A DNA stretch of 64,000 nt from Amia ocellicauda (lineage: Eukaryota > Chordata > Actinopteri > Amiiformes > Amiidae): assembly GCF_036373705.1 (NCBI RefSeq), contig NC_089854.1, positions 23,414,339-23,478,338 of the forward strand. The letters run 5' to 3'. This document shows, one piece after another, positions 1-12,870 of this stretch. The position numbers and the translations under genes are program-made. Under the pieces are notes generated by a model that was given only the letters and a program-made list of their open reading frames with translations, ran no database searches and had not been told where the DNA came from. How positions within the stretch are numbered: the stretch's first letter is position 1; the number at the start of each line of letters is the position of its first letter.

Positions 1-3000
1 TTCATCCAAATTCTGCTTCCCATTGTATCTCTTCAAGTACTGATAGGATCTCTGTACGCCTTCACTGGCAAACTCCAATTCATCCATTAGTGGTTCCAGA
101 GAACTCCTGTTTCGTCTCAAAACCTCCAGCTCTCTGACCTCCTTGGGTGGTCGGCAGTGGATTGTGGGAAGGATGTCAAGAAGGCTTTGTTTTGGCTAGC
201 AAAAACAAGAAAAAAAGTTGTGAAAACACTGTAACACAACCTGAATTTAGAATGAACTTCGAACAAAGAAAGAAATCCAACTTTGAAATTAACATGGATG
301 ACACATTAATGTGTTTATACCATAATAAGAGACCTAGGAATTACCCATTTGGATGAAAAAAGCATTCTGATATGCTTGGAAACAAAAGGTACCTACCTGC
401 TCTGTCTGAGCTTGATTTTGACTTGTTGAACGTGGTCTTAAAAGTTCAGTCAGTAAAAGGTGAGCTGGATTTCTTTTCCACAGTTTGCCCTCACTGTCAG
501 TCACACAGCCCAGAATCAGCACCTGGAACAGAAATTCTTCCAAACCACTGCGGACCTGCATGTGACAAACAATAACAACTGATCATTTACTTGACATATT
601 ACTATTTGAATTACTCCTAGTTATGACATACTGCCAGGTGGTGTGGAAAACTACTTTCAATGTATGTTTCCACAGTTATTTCAGATATACAGATATCTGT
701 AAAATACGATAAATACTATTATTACGTCAAAGAACACACTGACTAGTAGGACAAGACATCAAGGTACATACGGCAGCAGCGTCAATATGAAGAATGACGG
801 GGTCCTGCTCTCTCAGTAGCTCCATCTTCTCAAAGAGGGTCTTTACAAACCAGTCCAGGTCAATACGAGGCTCGATTAGACGGATGCGTAACAGGTGTGC
901 CCGGGGAGACACCTGCTGGAGTTTCTGAAATAGTCGGTTCACGTATAAGGACTTTCCTGAAATGAGAGGGAAATCTTTGGATCATAGATTCATATGGAGT
1001 CAGGGTTAATGTGATTTAAACACTAGTTCACAGAATTTACAGACTATCACACAGAGAGCATTCACCGATTCTTAGTTGTATTTCAAAACAATTTTGTTTA
1101 ATGACATATATGGTGGACCAAAAATATACACATAGTATTGAGTGAGCAATAATAGACTTTTACACATCAACAGACCATAGTAGCAGTGTGACCTTCATTC
1201 TCCCTTACCAACAGCTGGTCGTGTAGATGAGATGGTCCAGACAGAGATGCAGTCAGGGTAGACGTCTAAGAAACGGGTTTGTTGGTGTGTGACAGCAAAG
1301 TGGTCTTTTAAGTAGCTCCTTGCTCTGTCAGTTGGAACTCCAAGTCCAGCTTGCACCTTGTAGTTACTGAAGAAGGAGGGAACATATCTGTGCTGGTGTT
1401 TCACAGAACAGACAATAACTAGTCTATATTGAGGCCGTGAGCTTCTCTGTAGGACTTCAAACTGTTCTCCCAGTGTGACACTCACATCGTAGGCCAGAAG
1501 CCCTGGATTTATCAGTGAGAAAATCTTCCCAGTCCCACCTGGGCCCCCCCATCCCAGAGACCTCCTGAGGAAGATTTCAACCTCTTCTGATGTGGTGTCT
1601 TCCCTGCAGAGCAACATTTCATCGCTAGAGGGCAGGGGCTCATTGCGGCTTTCCACATAAAGTCCCAGAGCTGTGCTGAGGATATCAGACTCTGGGCAGA
1701 GGACGAGGTTGGGTTTACCCTCCTGCAGGAAGGGAGACAGCGTCCGTTTGGTCTCTTGCTTGTTCTTCTCTGACAGACATAAGAGAAACTGAGCCAGGGT
1801 GATAATGTCTAAATGTCCATCAAGGTACCTTGCCATATCTTCTTTGAAACGCCTCCAAAGACCTTCTACATTCTCCTTAGTGCCTTCTTCCATACAGACT
1901 TCTTCAATCTGTGAAAGATCAATAAGCATTCCTGTTTTGATTTCTACCTGTTCATCGACATACTGATACTGATCAGATCCCAGCTCTACGCCTACTTCAT
2001 CATAATCACAAAATTCAATGCTTTCACTGTCAGTGCTATCTTCTATTGACCCTTCATTTTGTGAAGCCCTTTGATTCTCATGTTCAAGGGAGACTTCATC
2101 AGCTTCACATGCACGAAGAGTGTGACGTTGTTGTTTTCTGGACAAACCAGGAGTCAGGGCCCAAGCATCCAGGATGTCCTTCGAAGTACACCCAGGTGTC
2201 AAGAAGGACAGCAAGGCCAAAACCTGTTGTGGCAGCCTTCTTGTCTGACAGTCCCGAAGCTGGCTGCACAAGTAAACAATCTGTCCCGCTGTGTAGTAAT
2301 TCAGAGTGTAAAACTTATATCGCATCTCAGTGACTAAGGTGCACCACTCTTGGTGGCACATCTCCATGGATCGACACAGGTCCTGGAGCTGTATAGTGAC
2401 TTCCCCAGTGTACTGAATGACTGCGACCCCTGGCAGCATGAAGTTGGCTTGAACGCAGGGCTGTCGGTCTGGGCTGCAGGTAATGAATGCCTCCCACTCA
2501 CGGAAGAGCATGTTGCCAGAGGAGTGCAGCTGGAGGAGGATCCCACCCAGCCTTTGAACACTTTCAAACACCTAGCAGAGATTAAAATGAAGTCAGATGA
2601 GAGGCAGAGATGACACATACATGCTGCAGAGAAATAAGCAGTCCTAAGGTAAATCTAAATAAGGCACCTGCATGAATCTGTTGACCTGCTCCTTGCCATG
2701 CTCTCCTTTTGATGATATCAGCATGAGCTTGTTCTGCAGCTCCAGCAGCTCTTCCAGGGTGTATTGTTTCTCCTGATTGTCCTTCTTCACGGTCACCTGC
2801 AGGAGGCTTTGCAAAGACCTCTAAAAAACAAGCAGGGGTTACTTTTCTCTTGCAAATAATTAAAGAACTAGCATGTACTGTTTTCTTATGCCCATCTCTA
2901 ACAATAAACTCCCTTAGGTCTAAAAGCAAAAGAAAATCACACCAGTAACAAGGATACTGAGATATGGCACCACTCATAAAACAAACAGGTATGTACCATT

Positions 3001-6000
3001 ATTTGAACTTCGACATTTTATGAATTTGCCTTAGAAAGATATTTCATTACAGATAGGGGCCAATCCAAATCTTAGAATTAGATTAGGTCCATAGAGAAAG
3101 GTTAATTAATTGGGACACTGTTTCTTTGGGTTGTGTCTATACCTTTCCCTGTTGGCTCCTGGGCTTGCCCACCCGGTAAACCCCTTGCATGTTAATGGCA
3201 GTGGCGAGAGAGAGAGAGGACTGTTCCACTGATCCGTGGGTCTCTCGTAGGCCCTTGAGCCAGTCCAGCCAGCGTGTTGAATCTCTCTGCAGACATAAAA
3301 CATCATGGGGATATTAAGACTGAGACTTTTGCTTTTTAAAGTCAAGAAACTGATCAAAGAAACAAAAATAAGATATAATAAGATATGGTCCAATATATGT
3401 TATGTTTTTAATTTATGAAAAAAACATCAAGTTCATTACAGATTTGGCTCTTGATGGAAGAGGGAACATTTAAATAGTGAAGGAAGTGCAGTGAGATTGA
3501 AGAAATAAATGCGTATTTGACATTTCAGAACAATGTGAACCCTTTTACTGACTTGGTGACATATACCTTATAGTTATACTATATAGTACTTTAAGTCTGC
3601 TACATAAAAATAAACAATGAGTCCAGTATGAACTCTGAATGTGACTCACGAGTTTTTCTGGGAGCTTTTCATCTCTTTCCAGGGCCACCCACACTCGACG
3701 TGCACAGTCCATAAACTCCACAAAACCAGCGCTGGACTTTAAATAGTACAGGAAGGGGCTGTACCCCATCACAGCGTCGTGAAAGCAGGCCACTCTGTCG
3801 ATCTCAGAGTCATTCTCACCCGCAGAAATGGAGGCCAGGTCCACAAACACCTTCAGGTCACTCATATCTGTTAGAAGAACAGGTGATGATGGAACTGGAG
3901 ATTTACTGAATATTACTTTGCTGTGAGCAGGAAGGAAAGGGGATATAGGTCACAACGATATGAACCTTGTTACCGTGAGATTCAGAAACTCAAGCCAACA
4001 CACATATGGACAAGACAGTGGACAGTAGAGGTTTCTGCTGTTAAACTATAAGCCACTGCGATTCAATACAAGAGAACTATCAAGACTGTGTCACCTTCAT
4101 TTATAAATTATTTTTTTAAATACATCCACTTCCCGATGCACCTACTTTTCAGGTTGTCCTTGACCCAATCAACCAAGGTCTTACAGTGCAGGAACTCTTC
4201 CAGACAGACTGCATGCTGCTCAGTGACTCCCGCCAGCTGTTCCCTTGCCTCGACAAGGTCTGAACTGAGGGACTCCAGAGCTCTCTGCTTGAAGGACTCC
4301 TCACCCTGAGAAAGCAGACAAGATTAACCTTCTGTGGATTGGTACATCCCATGGCACTGCATAATATAGTTGGAACTATAGTTAAAGATTCTTACCAGCT
4401 GTGTGAGGCTGTTTATGTGTGTGAAGTCCCCAGTGAGGTGCAGCTCCCGAGAGGTCCTCAGCACAGCGCTGGCAGATTTCGCAGCCAGGTGGAGCTGTTG
4501 GTACTCCCGGATCTGACACAGCCTGAGTGTAGGCCACCGCGAGTCCAGATGCTCATCTCTCTGCAGCAGACTGGCCATCAGCTCCAGCTCCATCTGCATC
4601 TCCATCCCTTTGCCCCGGTCCCCCGCCCTTTGTAGAGCTCTGTCCAGCTCCTCGAATGTCACTGAACCATTCAGGATTTGCAAGCCCAGCTGAAGGTAAC
4701 GGAGCCGCCCTGGTGCCCAGATGAGAGCCTGGACTTGTCTCAGGGTCATGGGGAAAGGGATGACGCTGGTTTGGGAGGATGCTGTCAGGTTGGCTCTCTC
4801 CACCCACAGGCTGAGGACCAGGGTGCTATCTCGGAGCTCGTGCATTTCCCAAGCCATGTTTCGGACCCCATCACACACACTGTACCACTGTACGGCCCTT
4901 GTAGCATCGGTCTGCTTTGCCTGGCCATAGACCTGTACCTCAACAAGCTTGTTCAGGCTGACAGACTGGAGGTCCGCCTTGTGCTGCTGCTCGAGAGTGG
5001 TGAGCTCGTCCACTGAGGGAAGAACAGCAGCATGTCAGTGACCCAGAATGAGCAGAATATATGACCAAACAGTACTGTATGTCTCACAATGGAAATCCAC
5101 TTTAGGGTCACAAGTGCAATGTCTCGTCTACTTGATTTTAAATTAATGTAAAAAGCAGGACTCACCTTTGAAAGATTCACTGATCTTGCTGACCATCTTT
5201 ATCAGGGTGTCCATGTACTCCTTCTGTTGATTAAAGACTTGCAGATCCTTCTCTCTCTGAGTCAGCATCTTCTCCACATCGGCCTTGAAGATATCCTGTT
5301 TGGAGATATTTTGCTCTGCCGAGGACAACATCCATATAAGTTACCAATAGATGGAATAAAAAAGCTCTTGCATTGCAATCCTTCCCGTCATTTAAAATAT
5401 ACCTCCCATACCACACAAACAGAGAGGAAATTATTTTCATTCTTACAGAACTTGCATAGGAAGACGTAAGTGTGCCAGGTTGATAAACTCACAAACCGTA
5501 TAAACCTCAAAAGCACTTACGCTGGCGGTACAGCTTAATGAACTGGTCTTTGTGCTCCAGAGTGATCTGAAGATGGCCGACAGGGATGCTACCCAGGTAC
5601 AAGCCCTTCACCAGGGACGCCAGGGCAGCCTGGGCCTTACCGAGGGCCTGCCGGGCCTCGTCCACTACCTGCAGCTCCTGCCAGCCACCTGACAACATGA
5701 CAGAGAGGATGGGGAGAAAATGGCAATTGAAAAAGAAGGGAGGGTGAAAAAAGTGAGTATACTTAAAATTGTATATAGGAAGTATGTTGTCATTATATCA
5801 TGCCCCACCACGTACTCTGAGAGAGGAGGAAGTAGACCGCTGACTGCTGTCTGAGAAGCTGTGCCACCATCTCCCCCCCAGCCCTGGCTGTGGACTCCAG
5901 GATGATTTGGGACAGAATGGGAGGCAGGATGTCTTTAGAGCATGCTGAGAGGACAGCCAGGAGCTCCCCTTCCCTTTCAGTCTGAACACAAAGCAGAGTT

Positions 6001-7792
6001 TAGATGAATCTACTACAGTAAACACACAGAGCGTGGCATCCTCTGTACCTTCCTTCAACAGATTGCTGGATTTTAAAGAAGCAAAACAAAAAAGACACTT
6101 AAACTGGAATACCCTTGTCATTCATGAGAAAAAGTGCATCTCTGCCCTCATATGCCCTGATGTTGTTTGGACATTGTTATGTTAGCTAGTTAACAAAACA
6201 TTTTAACATGTTTAACTGTTTATACCTATAGAACATGATGGATACAGGGATCAATGGCTCAGGTCCATTTTGCTGCTGAGTGTGACAGCTTTGCACTGAC
6301 CTGGCAGACTTCTGTGATGGCTTCCTGACAGAGCTCCCTGAAACACATCTGCACAGTGGAGCTGGTCGAGGCCAGAGCCAGCTGCTCAGCGCAGCACACG
6401 GCAACCCTGTCAGACGGACTGGCCTGCAGAGCAAATAACACTAAAACTGTCACTCAACACACACATTCATCCTCTCACTGTAGAGCATGTTATTGTTATA
6501 GGAGTCACACTGTAGTGCCAGAGGTATACTTGTTAGATATGGATTCACTCTTTTGTCAACGTCTTGAATGTAGTAGGAGCTGCTGTAGCTGCACCTTAAG
6601 CTGATGTAGATGTTGTACCACAGCTTTAGTTCTACTGCTGCAGAGGTTTTGCTATGACTGAAGGAAATGCTCCAGTTCTTTGCAGCGCCAGTGAAGACTG
6701 ACCCCCGGGGGCTTCCATACATACCTGTCTGAGCCTTTTCCTCAGGTCCTCCTCCACATTGTGTCTCCACTGCTCTGATAAAGGCTGCCCGGCACACTCC
6801 ACGCCCAGCAAACTGTCCCAGAGCTGGAAACAAGGGCAAGAGGGGGAGCAGGACTGTCATGGAAACTGGGCCACTTCCTTACAGTTTAGTGAACTGAGCT
6901 ACTGCAGTTACTCCTATGTAGGACATGACATTTCTCATGCAATTCGTCATTGTGGAGATCTGATGATGAATCACACCTTTATTACCAATGCCTTTCCATT
7001 TAAATTGCAGTTTAATGAGCCCCTCCTTAATGGAAATGAGTTCATAATGAACATGGCATCAGATCTCTGTGATTTAATTGATAAATGGATGTGGATCAAC
7101 AAAGCTTATTCTGCTTACCTCTATTTCTTTAGGGTAGCTGAGAGACTTTCTTTGTTTTGACCATAGTGGTTGTTGTAGGAGGTTACCCCTCCACTGCACA
7201 AACTCACTCTGAACTCCCTCCAGTTGGGCAGTGAGACGAGTCCTTTCAGCACAGTCCCCCTCACAGTCCTGGGGGAGGAAGGTTATATAAAAATTATGGC
7301 TACTACGGTGAAAGTATTAATTCAGTATTTCAGTTGAATGTAAGTATGAACGGTCTCAAACATTCTGTGCTAGATGTACATATTTTAAATAAGGGAAAGA
7401 GAGGGAATCTAAGATGATGACTTGGCACAATACCTTTTCCAGGAATGACAGCTGAATTTCAGCCACTTTTTGGACCAGCTGGAAGGATACTATTGTGACT
7501 CTGTAGCGTTGGACCAGTATGGCCATTTTACAGATGCTCCTGTGACTGCTGACACACAATCGCAAGACGCTATCCAGGAGCCCAGAGTACAGTATCCTAC
7601 AAAATAAAGGACGTGTTTTAATACAAAACTATACATAAACATTTATTTTTTTTGTAATGTATGTTGTTATTTTTTAAAATACCGTTCTTTATCTTCTTGA
7701 AGTTTCTTCAAGATATACATTATGACTTCCTCAGTTGCCTGTTAGAGATAAAAGGATAAAGTTGATGTCACATGGTCATTCCAAAGAAACCA

Positions 7793-7827
<35 letters not shown>

Positions 7828-10800
7828 ATAAAAAACTAAAAGTCAGGAGTCCATACCTGTAGGTCTTTCTGAACATGATTATTATCTTGTGTTCTTTTCT
7901 CGTACTCCTGTAACCTGTAGTCCAGGTTCTGGATCACATGTTCTAGAACAGTCCCCATCTGCTTAGAGTATTCCGGAATGTCCTCTGTGGCCACCAGACA
8001 GAGCCAGTTGTGCAATACCAGGGGGCTCACCCCTGCCTGAGATCTGTGCTCTTCCATCAAGTTAAGCATTTTTCTACAGGTAAATAAAAAGAGAAATGTA
8101 TGATCACTTACAGTGAGGGAAAAAAGTATTTGATCCCCTGCAGATTGTGTACGTTTGCCCACTGACAAAGAAATGATCAGTCTATAATTTTTATGGTAGG
8201 TGTATTTTAACAGTGAGAGACAGAATAACAACAAAAAAATCCAGAAACAAAAGTTATAAATTGATTTGCATGTTAATGAGGGAAATAAGTATTTGATCCC
8301 CTATCAATCAGCAAGATTTCTGGCTCCCAGGTATCTTTTATACAGGTAACAAGCTGAGATTAGGAGCACTCTCTTAAAGGGACTGCTACTAATCTCAGCT
8401 CGTTACCTGTATAAAAAACACCTGTCCACAGAAGCAATCAATCAATTAGATTCCAAACTCTCCACCATGGCCAAGACCAAAGAGCTGTCCAAGAATGTCA
8501 GGGACAAGATTGTAGACCTACACAAGGCTGAAATGGGCTATAAGACCATCGCCAAGCAGCTTGGTGAGAAGGTGACAACAGTTGGTGCGATTATTCGGTC
8601 TGGGGCTCCATGCAAGATCTCACCTCGTGGAGTTTCAATGATGATGAGAACGGTGAGGAATTAGCCCAGAACTACATGGGAGGATCTTGTTAATGATCTC
8701 AAGGCAGCTGGGACCATAGTCACCAAGAAAACAATTGGTAACACACTACGCCGTGAAGGACTGAAATCCTGCAGCGCCCGCAAGGTCCCCCTGCTCAAGA
8801 AAGCACATGTACAGGCCCGTCTGAAGTTTGCCAATGAACATCTGAATGATTCAGGGGAGAACTGGGTGAAAGTGTTGTGGTCAGATGAGACCAAATTCAA
8901 GCTCTTTGGCATCAACTCAACTCGCCGTGTTTGGAGGAGGAGGAATGACCCCAAGAACACCATCCCCACCGTCAAACATGGAGGTGGAAACATTATGCTT
9001 TGGGCGTGTTTTTCTGCTAAGGGGACAGGACAACTGAACCGCATCAAAGGGACGATGGACGGGGCCATGTACCGTCAAATCTTGGGTGAGAACCTCCTTC
9101 CCTCAGCCAGGGCATTGAAAATGGGTCGTGGATGGGTATTCCAGCATGACAATGACCCAAAACACACAGCCAAGGCAACAAAGGAGTGGCTCAAGAAGAA
9201 GCACATTAAGGTCCTGGAGTGGCCTAGCCAGTCTCCAGACCTTAATCCCATAGAAAATCTGTGGAGGGAGCTGAAGGTTCGAGTTGCCAAACGTCGGCCT
9301 CGAAACCTTAATGACTTGGAGAGGATCTGCAAAGAGGAGTGGGACAAAATCCCTCCTGAGATGTGTGCAAACCTGGGGGAAAACTACAAGAATCGTCTGA
9401 CCTCTGTGATTGCCAACAAGGGTTTTGCCACCAAGTAATAAGTCGAAGGGGTCAAATACTTATTTCCCTCATTAACATGCAAATCAATTTATAAGTTTTT
9501 TTAAATGCATTTTTCTGGATTTGTTTGTTGTTATTCTGTCTCTCACTGTTAAAATACACCTACCATTAAAATTATAGACTGATCATTTCTTTGTCAGTGG
9601 GCAAACGTACAAAATCAGCAGGGGATCAAATACTTTTTTCCCCCACTGTATGTATACCATATTTGATAGTTTACACTCCGGTTACAGAAACCTTGTGGTT
9701 TCAAGGGCCCTGCCAGAGCCTCAGAGTAAAATCACAACATCAAAAACAAAATAAAACAAAAACAAAGTGCAGATGGAAAAAACACACCTCCTCTTGTCTG
9801 GAAGACATCTGATCCTCTCTCTGAAAGTAGAGAAGTTGACCCCCTCCAGTCCTGCCCGGTGCCACTTCTCCACAGCTCGGCCCAGGTCTGTCCTGGCACC
9901 AGCCTCGCCAGGCCCTCTGAGCATGTGCAGAAGAGGAAGGAGCAGGGGCAGCTCGACAAGGGCGTCCTGGGCACAGCGGTTCAGCAGGTTGATCACTGTA
10001 CTGGACACAGAGTAGCAGCCAGTCTGTGAGTTCCCAGAATGCAGTGTGTCACATTGAATCAGAGTGATGTCATGGACACATAAGTCAAACTACAAAAGCT
10101 ACCCAGGAAACCCTGCAAAGTAATTTTTTCAGCTTATGTGACTGAATCACTTCCTTCACCTTTCAAATCAGGGCCCAAAGCCAATTCATTATACATTTAA
10201 CATATAACTTTTGAAATACGTTTATTAAGTAGCTTGAAACTAGGTTTCTTTGTTTCCAATAAAAAAAAAAGCAATAGAAAACAAAAATAACTCCTCTGAC
10301 ACATACCATTGTGGATTCTGAAAGAGGACTTTTAGCTCTTCCAGGTTTTCCGTGTTTTGTGCGGCAGGGCTGGAGGACAGCAGGCGACACACTGCAGCAT
10401 AGCCCTGGACGCCCAGCTGCAGACTGCAGGCGATGCTGGCCTGGAACACTACAAAGCCCAGCACCAGGGGGTTGTGTCCAGATGACTTCTTCTGCAGAGG
10501 CCCCTGAGGGCCAGTCTGCAAGAACTGGAGCAAGCGCTCCACAATCACCTGGGACACCTGCTCACGAGACAAAAGGGAAGGTCCTTCATGTTTTTCATTT
10601 AGTACGTTTTAGTAGGTTGGTGAAATAATATACTAAAAACTATAATTTTATGTTTGTCCTGATGTATTACAACACAAGGTTTTTGCAGAGAGTATAGTCA
10701 GATTTTTTCACACAGAGGAAATTCTGAAAAAATCAAGTAACCAGTAACTCACATCCATGGACGGAAGGAAATTGCCTGGGAAAACCACACACTGATCAGA

Positions 10801-12844
10801 CTTCTGAAGGCACATCTGAAAGTGTCGTAAATGCTGAATGAACTGTCCAATACTGTCCTTATTTGAAGTTTCGAGTTTTTGGAAGATTCTGTCCAGCAGT
10901 GTTTTGCTAGAAGTTTGTCTTGCTTGTAGAATTTCATTATCTCTTGAGCGGGTGAAGCTGTACACCCATTCTGTTAACCTCGAGTACGCCTGATGATGTA
11001 TAAAACCTTCATAGAGGTGCAACTCTGTAAAATACAGCAGTGAGAATGAATCTCCTCAACACATTAATACATACGTGCATACATAACAAAAGCTCAGAAA
11101 AAGACACTTTGAAAACCAGGTACACAATAAATAATTCTGGAATAACTTTTTTGTCTACCTTTTACTTGGGGGTCAGTGGGTATATTCACTTTTCTTTCAG
11201 CCATTTCTACGATCTGTTTCTGTGTTTGCTGTACAGCATATTGGTAGGACATAACTCCTCCTCTGAATAAAAATCTCTCTTCCACAGAGACGTGAGCTTC
11301 AACCAGATAGCCTTGCAAACCCAACCCTCTGAAAGACAAAGAGTGCAATGGAAATTATGCTAAACAAGCACATATGATGCACAAGGTCTGTTTCAGAGAT
11401 CAGCCAGGAAACAACACTCACCTGAAATGGGTCATTTGAAGAATGTTATAACCCCCTGAATACAGCAGGACCAGTTGGTGCAGCTTTGTGTTGAACCGAA
11501 ACTTTTTATCAAGGACGGCATAAATATAAATGGTGAACATTGGTGGACCAGTGGGGCTTCTCACTGGGGACGACTTCCTGAAACAGGGAGACACAGACCA
11601 GACACCGCAATAAATTAATCCTGGCCGGCTGCCTTCAGTTCATCATAGTTAACTGATCAGTCACCAACAGCAACCATTTGCCCTGTAACTCAAGTAATCT
11701 GAATATGACTTTAAAGATATATATTTACATAATTGTTTTCAAATTAGAACAGATTATCACTTCGCAAACAATCATAAAAATATAGTTCTATCATATAGAT
11801 TTCATACATTTTTATTTAACAAGATCAATCAGATTAAGGGAAAATATACATTAGCCATGACTCACCGGTTTCCCTTCACCTGGGATTGGCTTCCTTCAGC
11901 CGGTGAATCCGAGGGCTTCTCTGGACTCTTCACGCCGTCCTTCGCCTCTTCACTCTTGTTGACACTGTCTTTCACGGTCTGTTTGACCTCTGTTGATGAT
12001 GCAGACTCAGCTTGTTGTGTTGCCAATGTTTCTACAACTCCACTCCCGAGATCCTCAGACCCTGACTGTCCATCCTTCGATTCGGTGTCCTTCTCTGTTT
12101 TAGTCCTCTTCAGTTTAGATTCCTCTGGTCCTTGAGCTGGGGTGGTAGTGTCTGCCTGTGATTGCTCCTGCTCCATCTTTTCCGGCACAACATCAGTGTT
12201 TTCTTTCATGGGGTCCGTCTGTGTGTGCTGTGTCTTGTGTTTTGTTTGCTTTGTCTGTGTTTCCTTGTTCTTCGTCCTCAGATTTCTGTTCCCAGCCTGT
12301 GTCTTGGTTTTCTCTGACTTGTCTTCCTGGTCCTCTGTCTGTGTTCCCTTGCTGTTCCCAGTGAGTGTGTCAGTCCCCATCTCTCCCACCCCACTCCCCT
12401 CCTCACTCTTTCTCTGTACACTCTCCGATCCACCAGAAGCTGTCTTCACACTTTCTCCTCCAACGTCTGCCTTCTCTGTCTTTTTCTTTTTCCTTTTTCT
12501 GCTTCTCTTTGAGGTTTTTCCTTGTTCACATGGCTGGAAAACAAAACCAAAAGTATTCAAATCCATTCAACAGAAAAATGTTACAGGAAATAAAAAAAAG
12601 AGCAAACATTGTCTTCAGCTTTTGGAGAATATCTACCTTGTTAGTAGAATCACCTTTTGACAGGGTTCTAATGTTATCTCACCTGCTCTGTACCGGACTT
12701 GCTGGCCGTAGTGTCCTCTTGGGCAGCAACTGCCTCCTCCACCGCTGGGTTCCCATTGTCTTCAGTCGTGGTGGCATTTCCTGCCGTCTCAAGATTTATC
12801 TTCACACCTCCTTCTGTGGACACCTCCTTTAATTGGGGGTCCAT
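1..12844 (-). CDS. rnf213: RNF213 (mysterin), N-terminal half; 3' end beyond window
   Basis: This is the giant AAA+ ATPase/RING E3 ubiquitin ligase, which acts in the cytosol and on lipid droplets and in antimicrobial and vascular biology. Coding exons: 1-195, 397-555, 772-956, 1209-2571, 2668-2820, 3143-3286, 3650-3867, 4146-4305, 4396-5012, 5166-5315, 5521-5688, 5816-5981, 6301-6423, 6725-6823, 7119-7268, 7434-7596, 7683-7738, 7857-8073, 9788-10000, 10307-10557, 10753-11024, 11159-11328, 11422-11577, 11866-12533, 12683-12844. All have GT/AG borders and their phases join without a stop, giving about 2,126 residues. This matches the first ~2,150 residues of human RNF213, including near-identity at [13 protein letters not shown], the VGKSLYV P-loop-like motif split between 1209-2571 and 772-956, and CRPPKEV in the last exon. 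The catalytic AAA modules, RING and RZ finger are off-window. The gene appears intact. The start is the first in-frame ATG of exon 12683-12870; upstream exons look non-coding but could extend the N-terminus. Confidence 0.95.
1209..2571 (-). CDS. rnf213: RNF213 largest exon in the window, with an acidic insert
   Basis: A single 1,363-bp exon encodes about 454 residues. It opens with [20 protein letters not shown], comparable to human CSVQRLSQAFIDLHSAGN. It continues through [12 protein letters not shown] and ends just before the P-loop-like VGKS. Its middle (about 1900-2100) encodes a D/E/S-rich stretch containing [15 protein letters not shown], which has no counterpart in the human protein as I remember it. 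The second half ([20 protein letters not shown]) realigns well with human EGKPNLVVCGHSEVLPAALA. It belongs to the RNF213 coding frame and is listed separately for its length and insertion. Confidence 0.9.
7793..7829. repeat. (CA)n(TA)n microsatellite
   Basis: A compound dinucleotide tract in an RNF213 intron, 27 bp from the donor of exon 7857-8073. Confidence 0.9.
8111..8304 (+). repeat. Tc1 left inverted repeat (IR/DR)
   Basis: The repeat begins CAGTGAGGGAAAAAAGTATT next to TA and ends with the inner direct repeat AAATAAGTATTTGATCCCCT. It pairs with the right repeat at 9446-9648. Confidence 0.9.
8467..9438 (+). pseudogene. Tc1-like transposase, one nonsense codon and an internal deletion
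   Basis: The reading frame runs from ATG 8467 to TAA 9438 (323 codons), broken only by TAG at 8662-8664. In relatives this position is a Gln (RNQPRTT), so a single C-to-T change explains it. It starts [20 protein letters not shown] and has an N-terminal helix-turn-helix. The DD34E catalytic triad is intact: Asp140 (WSDETKF), Asp228 (QHDNDPKH) and Glu263 (NPIENLW), with 34 residues between the last two. Between GAIIR and SGAP roughly 15 residues usual in the family are missing, without a frameshift. The usual length is about 340. The gap lies between the two DNA-binding subdomains, so this copy is expected to be inactive. Confidence 0.93.
9446..9648 (-). repeat. Tc1 right inverted repeat (IR/DR)
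   Basis: This is the reverse complement of the left repeat with small differences: GGGGG for GAGGG near the tip, and ACCCC for ATCCC in the inner direct repeat. The outer end is CACTG followed by TA. Confidence 0.9.
11159..11577 (-). CDS. rnf213: RNF213 CBM20-like exon pair
   Basis: Exons 11422-11577 and 11159-11328 encode a beta-rich segment ([20 protein letters not shown], then [20 protein letters not shown]). It occupies the position of the human segment beginning [20 protein letters not shown] and ending YIPYKYVIYNG. That region is described as a CBM20-type carbohydrate-binding fold near the RNF213 N-terminus. The family assignment follows from position and pattern similarity, not from a search. 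Phases join correctly (2 then 1). Confidence 0.7.
11866..12533 (-). CDS. rnf213: RNF213 low-complexity N-terminal exon
   Basis: This 668-bp exon encodes a disordered, Lys/Glu/Thr/Ser-rich segment. It begins [20 protein letters not shown], and human RNF213 has a similar ESKKKKRKKKKKGNK patch near its N-terminus. Many KTQT/TQTE-like steps follow, then an acidic tail ending SQSQVKGN. No fold is expected; the basic patch could be a nuclear or membrane-targeting or binding element (inference). The opposite strand also stays open over this interval because of the biased composition; I regard that as a shadow. Confidence 0.85.
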
Positions 12845-12870
12845 TCCTCCTCGACCACTCCCTTCACAGC

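Larger units (their letters stand above)
8111..9648 (+). mobile_element. Tc1/mariner-type DNA transposon, complete but inactivated
   Basis: A 1,538-bp element lies in an RNF213 intron, flanked by TA dinucleotides at 8109-8110 and 9649-9650, the expected target duplication. The terminal inverted repeats are about 195-200 bp long. Each contains an outer and an inner copy of a short direct repeat with core AAGTATTTGATCCCCT, the IR/DR layout seen in Sleeping Beauty-like fish elements. The transposase gene inside reads on the plus strand, opposite to RNF213. The inverted repeats agree closely with each other, suggesting a fairly young insertion. Confidence 0.95.

Noticed and set aside
1-184. Acceptor AAAG at 185-186 for the leftmost RNF213 exon
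   Set aside because: It gives an immediate stop. The GCTAG acceptor with a strong pyrimidine tract (exon to 195) keeps the frame and reads [10 protein letters not shown].
1500-1560. GGPGGTGKI in RNF213 as an extra Walker A motif
   Set aside because: The residue after GK is Ile instead of Ser/Thr, the surrounding sequence is not AAA-like, and a better P-loop-like VGKS follows at the next exon junction.
7208-7268. Short RNF213 exon ending at the GTGAGT at 7207
   Set aside because: It breaks the frame of the next exon. Reading on to the donor at 7118 restores phase and matches human ...KEIEVW.
12142-12660. 172-codon plus-strand ORF
   Set aside because: It is antisense to the low-complexity RNF213 exon; its Ser/Cys/Phe-rich translation is the complement of Lys/Glu-rich codons.
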